NCBI GenBank assembly: GCA_900319835.1
Contig: ONPY01000077.1
Span: 1 to 11,401 of the forward strand
DNA from: an uncultured Eubacteriales bacterium
GTDB lineage: Bacteria > Bacillota_A > Clostridia > Oscillospirales > Oscillospiraceae
Direction: 5' to 3'
DNA length: 11,401 nt
The stretch's first letter is position 1, and each line of letters starts with the position of its first letter. Below are positions 6,161 through 11,401 of the stretch, piece by piece. The position numbers were made by a program, and so were the translations under genes. Under the pieces are notes generated by a model. The model made no database searches. It saw only the letters and a list, made by a program, of their open reading frames with translations, and was not told where the DNA came from.

Positions 6161-6231
6161 AGCAGGGTACGGGAGTCGAACCCGCCTAGCCAGCTTGGGA
6201 AGCTGGAGTAATACCGATATACCAACCCTGC
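6158..6231 (-). tRNA. tRNA-Gly (anticodon CCC)
   Basis: The 74-base gene has the CCA encoded. Acceptor stem GCAGGGT pairs with ACCCTGC, followed by discriminator T and CCA. The anticodon stem CCAGC/GCTGG encloses the loop TTCCCAA, giving anticodon CCC (bases 6197-6199). The T-arm is GCGGG-TTCGACT-CCCGT and the D-arm TTGGTATATCGGTAT. It should read GGG codons. It has its own promoter and terminator and is not linked to other tRNAs in this window. Confidence 0.96.
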
Positions 6232-6241
6232 GTGCCTGAGT

Positions 6242-6270
6242 AGTATAACACAGCCTTTGGAAAAACGCAA
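6242..6270 (-). promoter_or_regulatory. Promoter of tRNA-Gly
   Basis: On the minus strand TATACT (6242-6247) is preceded by TGT (extended -10), and 17 bases upstream is TTGCGT (6265-6270), a weak -35. The tRNA 5' end is 10 bases beyond the -10. The -35 abuts the terminator of the preceding gene (6273-6303). Confidence 0.75.
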
Positions 6271-6272
6271 GC

Positions 6273-6303
6273 AAAAAGGAAGCGCATTTTGCGCTTCCTT
6301 TTT
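6273..6303 (-). terminator. Terminator of the NlpC/P60 operon
   Basis: A perfect stem AAAAAGGAAGCGC/GCGCTTCCTTTTT (6273-6285 with 6291-6303), extended by one A-T pair around a three-base loop. It lies 8 bases past the stop codon of the peptidase gene, and the minus-strand 3' arm ends in TTTTT. Confidence 0.93.
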
Positions 6304-6311
6304 GAATAGTA

Positions 6312-8114
6312 CTAGACGATCCGTCTGGCTTCATAGCCGCGGTCGGCATAATGGCCGGCCAGCTCCGTGATCACAACGCCGGTGGCGGAGTTCTGGGCAT
6401 GGACGAACATGCCGCTGCCGATGTAGATACCGGCGTGGCCGATGTAGCTGGAGCCGGAGTAGAAGCAGAGGATGTCGCCGGGCTGCAGCTCGTCGGCGCT
6501 GACAGGCACGCCGTTGCGGGCCTGATCCTGGGCCACGCGGTTGATGTTGTAGCCAAAGTGCTGGTAGGTGTAGTACACCAGACCCGAGCAGTCAAAGCCG
6601 GTGGAGGGATCCTTGCCGCCCCAGGAGTAGTTGCAGCCCACATACTGCAGGGCAAACTGGGCGATCTGCTGGCCCTTTTCGTAGCTGCTGCCGCTGAGGC
6701 CGTCGCTCTGGGCGGGGCTGCTGGCTGTGCTGCTGCCGGCAGTGCCGCCTTGATTGGTGTAGCTGCCGCCGGTCACAGTGTTGCCCGCGATGGTGAGGCT
6801 GCCCTCCTTGACATACTGGCTGTAGATGTAGCCCTCCTGCCCGTTGCAGGTGACGGCCGTCCAATCGCCGGATACACCCTTGGTGGTCACCTGGTTGCCG
6901 TAGTACAGCTCGCCCAGGATCTTGGCGGACATAGAGGCTCCCGCGCGCATACGCACGTTGTTGCCGGAGACATAGCCGGTCTTTTCCTCCACCGCGACCA
7001 CGGGTGTGGGCGTCGGGGTCGGGGCGGGCATCGGCGTCGGCGTTGATACCGGCGTCACGCTGCCCGGCTGGGGCGCCTGGGTCTGCGTGCTGTAGGAAGT
7101 AATGAGCACATAGTTGGAGTGGACGTAGCCAAACACCCCGTCGATGAGGCAGGCGGTCCAGTCCCCGTATGTACCGGTCACCGTCAGCGCCTGACCGTAG
7201 TCATAGCTGTCGATGATCTGGAAGTTGGTGCCGGGTCCGGTGCGGAAGCGCACATAGTTGCCGGTGATCTGCCCCTGGCCCAGAGAACTGGCTGCCTGGC
7301 TGACAGGCATGGCGCTGGGCGCGGGGTTGGCGCTGACTGCGGGCGCGGCGGAGGCAGACGGCGAGGGGGTGGGTGTGGTCCCGTCTCCCCGGGCCCAGGC
7401 GGGCGCCTGGTCGTCCACATTCCAATCGGAGTCGCTGCCGTAGGGATCTCCGGTCGCGGCGGGAGTCTCGGTGGGCTTGGGCGTCGCGGAGGGCGTCTGC
7501 GCGGCCGGGGTTTCGGCCGTGCCGCCGACGGTGACATACGCCTCATAGACGTAGCCCATGGTGCCGTCGATCACACAGCAGGCCCAGCTGCCGCTGGTGC
7601 CCACCACGGTGAGCGCTTTGCCCCGGTTGTATTCTCCCAGGATGGAGTAGTCCGAACCGGGTCCGCTGCGAAAACGCACATACATGGCGTTGACGATGCC
7701 CGCCTCCCCCTCGGCGGCGGTGACCGCCTGGGGCTGTGTCTGGGTCTGTTGGGGCTGCGTTTGCTGCGGCGTCTCTGTCTGGGGCTGCTGCGGCGTCTGG
7801 GGTGCGGAACCCGTGTCCCCGTCTCCCCTTGCCCAGTCGGGCATATCTTCCTCCTCAAAGGCCAGATACGCCGAGGACATGAAGCCGGTCTCTCCGTCGA
7901 CCTCGATGGCGTACCACGCGCCGTTGGAGCGGTCGGTCACATTGACCCGGGTTCCCCAATCCAGACAATCGACGATACGGTAGTTGGTGCCAGGGCCGGC
8001 GCGGAGGTTAACCTCGCTGCCGGTGATGACAGCGCTCTCCGCCCAGGCGGGAACATGCATCAGTGAGCCGATCGCCAGTGTCGCCGCAAGCGTTCTGAAA
8101 CAATTCTTGCGCAT
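6312..8114 (-). CDS. Secreted NlpC/P60 peptidase with four SH3b domains
   Basis: The 600-aa protein has a signal peptide (cleavage likely after VPAWA, ~25). Four bacterial SH3 domains lie at ~28-86, 138-196, 282-338 and 379-436, each with an N/R-x-R-x-GP/A-G motif such as VNLRAGPGTNYR. They are joined by long Pro/Thr/Gln/Ser-rich linkers. The catalytic NlpC/P60 domain (~478-600) has Cys509 in GFDCSGLV, His560 in IGHAGIYIG and His572 in FVHAQ, a complete triad for gamma-D-glutamyl-meso-diaminopimelate endopeptidase activity in the family. It should be exported and remodel peptidoglycan. The linkers after SH3b 1 and before SH3b 3 both contain WARGDG. The start follows AAGGA by ten bases, 24 bases after the preceding gene, so the two form an operon. 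Confidence 0.94.
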   Translation of the reverse strand: MRKNCFRTLAATLAIGSLMHVPAWAESAVITGSEVNLRAGPGTNYRIVDCLDWGTRVNVTDRSNGAWYAIEVDGETGFMSSAYLAFEEEDMPDWARGDGDTGSAPQTPQQPQTETPQQTQPQQTQTQPQAVTAAEGEAGIVNAMYVRFRSGPGSDYSILGEYNRGKALTVVGTSGSWACCVIDGTMGYVYEAYVTVGGTAETPAAQTPSATPKPTETPAATGDPYGSDSDWNVDDQAPAWARGDGTTPTPSPSASAAPAVSANPAPSAMPVSQAASSLGQGQITGNYVRFRTGPGTNFQIIDSYDYGQALTVTGTYGDWTACLIDGVFGYVHSNYVLITSYSTQTQAPQPGSVTPVSTPTPMPAPTPTPTPVVAVEEKTGYVSGNNVRMRAGASMSAKILGELYYGNQVTTKGVSGDWTAVTCNGQEGYIYSQYVKEGSLTIAGNTVTGGSYTNQGGTAGSSTASSPAQSDGLSGSSYEKGQQIAQFALQYVGCNYSWGGKDPSTGFDCSGLVYYTYQHFGYNINRVAQDQARNGVPVSADELQPGDILCFYSGSSYIGHAGIYIGSGMFVHAQNSATGVVITELAGHYADRGYEARRIV

Positions 8115-8138
8115 GCGAAATCGATCCTTTTTTCTGGT

Positions 8139-8420
8139 TTATCTGGAGGCCAGCGCCCTTTCAAGCCACACGGCCGCAACATCGATCGCGCTGTACAGGC
8201 TGTCCTTTTCCGCCTTCTTCACGATTCTGTCGCGGGACTTGATGCCCGAGTCCGTGAGCTGGAGCTGTACGGACACCTTGGTGGCGACGTCCAGATCGCC
8301 CACCTTTTTGGTATCCAGAATCTGCAGCATGATGATATATTTATCCGCAAAGCTGCCGTAATAGATGATGTTGTCTTTCCTTTGGAGAGGATGTCCCTTA
8401 TACTCCAATACCTTAGCCAA
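8139..8420 (-). CDS. Conserved clostridial protein of unknown function (93 aa)
   Basis: This is a small, soluble protein with no signal peptide or membrane segment. Residues 9-75 (HPLQRKDNIIYYGSFADKYI and on) resemble short hypothetical proteins I recognise as common in clostridia, but I know no function. It contains alternating hydrophobic stretches (IIMLQIL, KVSVQLQL) suggesting beta strands, then a basic helix (SRDRIVKKAEK) and a C-terminal helix. The start codon is TTG, supported by GGAGG eight bases upstream; no ATG is near. It is first in an operon with the NlpC/P60 peptidase, which hints at but does not prove a link with the envelope. Confidence 0.85.
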   Translation of the reverse strand: MAKVLEYKGHPLQRKDNIIYYGSFADKYIIMLQILDTKKVGDLDVATKVSVQLQLTDSGIKSRDRIVKKAEKDSLYSAIDVAAVWLERALASR

Positions 8421-8448
8421 TCAAAACACCTCCAGATTGTGTAATCGA

Positions 8449-8477
8449 ATTGTAACGCAAAATAACTATTTTGTCAA
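8449..8477 (-). promoter_or_regulatory. Promoter of the 93-aa protein / NlpC-P60 operon
   Basis: A perfect TTGACA (8472-8477), 17-base spacer and TACAAT (8449-8454, five of six) on the minus strand. It lies 44 bases past the stop of the penicillin-binding protein gene. Between them is only a short ATCCGGC/GCCGGAT stem (8500-8522) with no U-run, so some read-through from the PBP gene is possible. Confidence 0.88.
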
Positions 8478-8521
8478 TTCCAAATGATGCCATCGGGCAA
8501 TCCGGCACTTTCCCAGCCGGA

Positions 8522-10717
8522 TCAGCCCATGAAGGGATCGCTGCCGACGAAGCCGCCTCCGCCGTTGCCGTAGGTTCCGCCGTAGGCGTCGCCGTTGCTG
8601 GCGCCAACGCCGCTGTAATAATCGTTGCCGGTATAGGCGGGCGTGTCAAACAGACCGAAGATGCCGGTGTTGCCGCCCAACTGCGGATAGGGGAAGGAGA
8701 CGTACTCCAGCCCGTCGTGAATGGGGGCCATGACCTTGCGCCAGAGTTGGGAGGCGGGGTTGCCGCCGATGTGAATGATCTCGGGAATGTCGTAACCGGT
8801 CCAGACCGCGGCCACATAGTAGGGCGTGCAGCCGACAAACCAGCGGTCCTTGTAATCGCCGGAGGTGCCGGTCTTGCCCGCCACGGGCACGGTCCAGAGG
8901 GCAGCCTCGGAGCCGGTGCCGTGTTCCACGCCGTTTTGCATCATATAGGTCATGACGTAGGCAGTGTTGGGCTTGAAGGCCTGGATGGTGCTCGGGGAGT
9001 TGTCGATGACCACGTTGCCTTCGCTGTCGGTCATCATGGAATAGCTGCGGCCGTAGGTGAAGATGCCGTCGTTGACAAAGGCGCAGTAGGCCTGCGCCAT
9101 CTCCCGAACGGTGATGCCGACGGTCAGCTGGCCCAGCGCCATGGGGGCGTAGTCACAGTCGGCGGGGACGAGGCTTGTCACGCCCAGGCGCGTAGTCAGA
9201 TAGTCATAGGAGGTCTGCGGGCCCATGGGCAGCTTGTCAACGATCTGCGCCGCCACGGTGTTGAGTGAGTACTGCAGCGCGCTGTAGATGGTGACCAGGC
9301 CGAAGTTCTGGCCGCCGTCGTTCTGGGGGAACCAGCTTGTGCCCTTGAGGGAAATGTCCATGGCGTCCATCACCAGGGTGTCCGGGGTGATGAGCCCCAG
9401 GTCCACGGCCGGTCCGTAGGAGGCAATGGGCTTGATGGAGGAGCCGGGCGAACGGTAGGTGCCCGTGGCACGGTTGAGACCGAAGTTGATGGTCTTCTCC
9501 CCCACGCCGCCGGCAATGCCCAGGATGCGCCCGTCATAGGGGTTCATCACCACGATGGAACTCTGCAGCTGCTGCTCGCTGTTGGTGTAGGGGATGGCGT
9601 TGAGGTTGGTGTAGACCGCGTCGATGCTGGCCTGCACGTTGGTGTCGAGACAGCTGTAGATCTGATAGCCGCCGTTGTAGAGCAGGGACCGGGCGGTATC
9701 CCGGCTGATGCCCTTGAGCTTCATCAGGTCGGAGGTGACGTCGTCGATGACCATCTCCGTGTAGTAGGACATGATCTCCTGGGTGTATTCCTCCCCGGGG
9801 GAGTGGGTGAAGGCCAGCTCCTCCTCCACAGCCTCCTTGTACTGGGGATAGCTGATAAAGCCCTGTTCGTACATCTCGCGCAGGATGGTCTCCTGGCGAT
9901 CCTTGTTGTTCTTCTCGTTATAGAAGGGATCGTAGTAAGTGGGCTTGTTGGTGATGCCCACGATGGAGGCGCACTCGGCCAGGGTCAGGTCGGCCACATC
10001 CTTGCCGAAGTAGGTCTGGGCCGCAGTCTGAACACCCCAGCAGCCCTCTCCGAAGTAGACGGCGTTGAGGTACCACTCCATGATCTCCTGCTTGTCGTAC
10101 TTTTTCTCCAGCTCCAGCGCGCCGAAAATCTCCGTCAGCTTGCGCTGGATGGTGACTTCGTCCTCGCCGGTCAGGTTTTTGATCAACTGCTGGGTGATGG
10201 TGGAGCCGCCGTAGCTGGTCTCCATGCGGGCAAACATCTCCACGAAAGCGCCGGCGGTGCGGTACCAGTCCACGCCCTTGTGGTTGTAAAAGCGCTTGTC
10301 CTCAATGGCCACCAGCGCCTTTTCCATATACCAGGGGATGTCCTCATAATCCACCCAGACCCGCTTCTCCTGGCCGGAGAGCTTGACCAGCTCCCGCCAC
10401 TCGCCCGCGGCGTCCTGATACCAGATGGTGCTGGACTCGTTGAGCTTGAAATCCTCCAGGGAGAGGTCCAGGTTCGGGGTAAGGCAGGTTTTGACATAAT
10501 AGGCAAACACGCAGGCAAACATCATGCCCGTCAGCAGCAGCACCAGCAGCACGGTACCGATCACCTTGAACACGGTGCTGACGACCCCGGCGGCCATATC
10601 GACGCTGAAGCCGACAGCCTTGCCCATCATGCGCAGGCCCTTTTTCCCCGCGTCGTTCTTCGGCTTTGCCTCCTGATTCAGCTGATCCTGCGGGTTTTGC
10701 TTGTTTTGATCCTTCAT
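8522..10717 (-). CDS. Class A penicillin-binding protein (transglycosylase/transpeptidase)
   Basis: This bifunctional peptidoglycan synthase (731 aa) has a short charged cytoplasmic tail (1-45) and one membrane segment (~50-73). The GT51 transglycosylase domain (~95-275) has catalytic E139 in AIEDKRFYNHKGVD, GGSTITQQLIKN and EWYLNAVYFGEG. The penicillin-binding transpeptidase domain (~385-640) has S426-S-I-K429, S484-L-N486 and K615-T-G617. All key residues are present. A glycine/tyrosine-rich C-terminal tail (~697-731) ends the protein. The best start is the ATG at 10717, although the nearest Shine-Dalgarno (AGGAGG) is 14 bases away; an upstream in-frame TTG at 10750 has no ribosome site. 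It lies divergent from the BofC-like gene. Confidence 0.95.
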   Translation of the reverse strand: MKDQNKQNPQDQLNQEAKPKNDAGKKGLRMMGKAVGFSVDMAAGVVSTVFKVIGTVLLVLLLTGMMFACVFAYYVKTCLTPNLDLSLEDFKLNESSTIWYQDAAGEWRELVKLSGQEKRVWVDYEDIPWYMEKALVAIEDKRFYNHKGVDWYRTAGAFVEMFARMETSYGGSTITQQLIKNLTGEDEVTIQRKLTEIFGALELEKKYDKQEIMEWYLNAVYFGEGCWGVQTAAQTYFGKDVADLTLAECASIVGITNKPTYYDPFYNEKNNKDRQETILREMYEQGFISYPQYKEAVEEELAFTHSPGEEYTQEIMSYYTEMVIDDVTSDLMKLKGISRDTARSLLYNGGYQIYSCLDTNVQASIDAVYTNLNAIPYTNSEQQLQSSIVVMNPYDGRILGIAGGVGEKTINFGLNRATGTYRSPGSSIKPIASYGPAVDLGLITPDTLVMDAMDISLKGTSWFPQNDGGQNFGLVTIYSALQYSLNTVAAQIVDKLPMGPQTSYDYLTTRLGVTSLVPADCDYAPMALGQLTVGITVREMAQAYCAFVNDGIFTYGRSYSMMTDSEGNVVIDNSPSTIQAFKPNTAYVMTYMMQNGVEHGTGSEAALWTVPVAGKTGTSGDYKDRWFVGCTPYYVAAVWTGYDIPEIIHIGGNPASQLWRKVMAPIHDGLEYVSFPYPQLGGNTGIFGLFDTPAYTGNDYYSGVGASNGDAYGGTYGNGGGGFVGSDPFMG

Positions 10718-10803
10718 TGAAACGCGAAACGCCTCCTTCGCGGAAGACAAAATGGCGGCGCCAAAGGGCGCAGTCCAGTTATTTTATACCTATACAAAAT
10801 ATT

Positions 10804-10812
10804 ATTATACCA
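10804..10812 (-). promoter_or_regulatory. Extended -10 promoter of the PBP gene
   Basis: On the minus strand TGGTATAAT is a perfect extended -10. The position 17 bases upstream reads TACCGA, which has little -35 character, so it would rely on the TGn contact. A second AT-rich stretch (GTATAGGTATAAAATAA) follows downstream and could hold another -10. Confidence 0.6.
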
Positions 10813-10877
10813 CAGCCGGGCGTTTTTCGGTAGAGGAATTGTAAATTTTTCTTTCCGATTTTTTTGTGCCGCGGCGT

Positions 10878-10907
10878 GCATATTCTCCCGCCTTCCGTGC
10901 CATACTT
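10878..10907 (+). promoter_or_regulatory. Sigma-G-like forespore promoter
   Basis: GCATA (10878-10882) fits the sigma-G -35 GHATR exactly. After an 18-base spacer CATACTT (10901-10907) fits the -10 CATNHTA except for the last base. The start would be about 25 bases before the BofC-like ATG. No sigma-A promoter better than this was seen in front of the gene. Confidence 0.65.
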
Positions 10908-10937
10908 TCAGCAGCATCGGAAAGAGGAGCTGAGCCC

Positions 10938-11279
10938 ATGCTGCGGAAAATCAAATCTGTTTTTCTGCTGTGTCTGGCGGCGTGCGCGGCCATGTCGGTA
11001 AACGGTGCCTGGCACAGCATCCACCGGGGGCAGGCATCGGCGGCGCTGCCGTCCGAGCTGACCGTGCGCTTTGCCGGTCGGGAGGACGCGGCCTACATTC
11101 TGCGCGATCTCGGCGGCTTTGTGGCGGTATACGAGGGGCGAAAGGCCCGGGAACCCGCCGAAGTCACCGCCATTGAGACCGCCAGCCTCCGCGCCGCGGA
11201 CAGGCGCCTGCTGACCGACGGCATTCCCGCCTCAGACAGCAGGGAACTGCTGGGCCTTCTGGAGGATCTGGGTTCCTGA
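10938..11279 (+). CDS. BofC C-terminal-domain-like protein, probably secreted or anchored
   Basis: The 113-aa protein has an N-terminal hydrophobic segment (~6-24, KSVFLLCLAACAAMS), likely a signal peptide or anchor, then a small domain (~50-113). That domain contains YILRDLGGFVAVYEGRKARE, a DRRLLTDGIPASDSREL segment and a final LLEDLGS. This matches the pattern I recognise from clostridial BofC C-terminal-like proteins: VLR.Y.G.VAVYE, then LP..D...L..GI......EL..LLED. In Bacillus, BofC is a forespore protein that restrains SpoIVB and thereby pro-sigma-K processing; whether this protein does so is unknown. ATG at 10938 follows GAGGAG by eight bases. The sigma-G-like promoter fits forespore expression. 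Confidence 0.72.
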   Translation: MLRKIKSVFLLCLAACAAMSVNGAWHSIHRGQASAALPSELTVRFAGREDAAYILRDLGGFVAVYEGRKAREPAEVTAIETASLRAADRRLLTDGIPASDSRELLGLLEDLGS

Positions 11280-11299
11280 ATAGCCGGGCCTTCCGCTGT

Positions 11300-11401
11300 T
11301 TGTGTGTAGGTTTGTCAATGATGTGTTACAACGTTAGGAAAAGAAGAAAGAGCCTGTTTAGGTGAAAGCCAGCCGAGTGGACGCATTGGGAAATCGTTGT
11401 A
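11300..11401 (+). other. Structured non-coding tail, possible 5' edge of an RNA element (incomplete)
   Basis: The last ~100 bases have much lower GC than the gene before them, no convincing coding frame with a ribosome site, and an inverted repeat TACAACG (11327-11333)/CGTTGTA (11395-11401). The segment GGTGAAAGCC and a possible GTGTG start at 11302 recall the 5' domain of bacterial group II introns, but this is weak. It may equally be a leader or riboswitch of the next gene. It runs off the window. Confidence 0.3.

Noticed and set aside
6010..6179. Attachment sites flanking a mobile island
   Set aside because: The direct repeats are only 148 bases apart with no integrase or cargo between, so at most a scar could be claimed.
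5845..6270. Minus-strand open frame of 141 codons through the hairpin array and tRNA
   Set aside because: It runs through the tRNA, terminators and inverted repeats; the peptide is just a translation of repeats. No ribosome site.
6351..8066. Two long plus-strand open frames opposite the NlpC/P60 gene
   Set aside because: Low-complexity Gly/Ala/Val products that mirror the codon pattern of the real gene; no start signals.
8500..8522. ATCCGGC/GCCGGAT stem at the PBP stop as a terminator
   Set aside because: Only seven base pairs and no U-run follow on the minus strand.
11360..11401. Start of a new coding gene with GTG at 11362
   Set aside because: Only 13 codons are visible and no Shine-Dalgarno is correctly spaced; the segment looks more like structured RNA.

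Overview
The window looks like chromosomal DNA from a GC-rich, endospore-forming Firmicute, most likely a gut-type clostridium in the Oscillospiraceae/Ruminococcaceae range. The evidence is a spore cortex-lytic enzyme (SleB type), a BofC C-terminal-like protein behind a forespore sigma-G-like promoter, a T-box in front of thrS, Gram-positive ribosome binding sites, and high GC in the genes with AT-rich promoters. The genus is an inference. No plasmid, phage or CRISPR functions are visible, so most of this is housekeeping DNA.

Left part (1-4640), all on the minus strand. The first ~30 bases are the 5' end of a 16S rRNA gene, preceded (to its right) by a structured leader and two tandem strong promoters. 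Next come a terminator, a zinc-ribbon/coiled-coil/membrane protein, sleB, and thrS for a threonyl-tRNA synthetase that lacks the N-terminal TGS domain. thrS is controlled by a complete T-box leader with an ACC (Thr) specifier. Between thrS and sleB lies a perfect 11-bp hairpin whose 3' arm is the ribosome binding site of sleB. Upstream of thrS is a GNAT acetyltransferase gene, divergent from an MFS transporter gene.

Middle (4640-6310). The MFS transporter (plus strand) ends at a clean terminator. A roughly 280-base gene-free stretch follows, made of successive hairpins and a truncated, exact copy of a tRNA 3' end. Then comes an intact tRNA-Gly(CCC) on the minus strand with its own promoter and terminator.

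Right part (6310-11401). Reading leftward, there is a class A penicillin-binding protein, then a two-gene operon: a 93-aa conserved protein of unknown function and a secreted NlpC/P60 peptidase with four SH3b domains. Together with sleB these give a cell-wall theme: synthesis, remodelling and spore cortex lysis. Divergent from the PBP gene is the BofC-like gene. After it, base composition drops sharply and the last ~100 bases look like a structured RNA or the edge of an inserted element, cut off by the window end.

Six of nine promoters I could place have GTGN directly before the -10 hexamer, so this host seems to rely strongly on extended -10 promoters.
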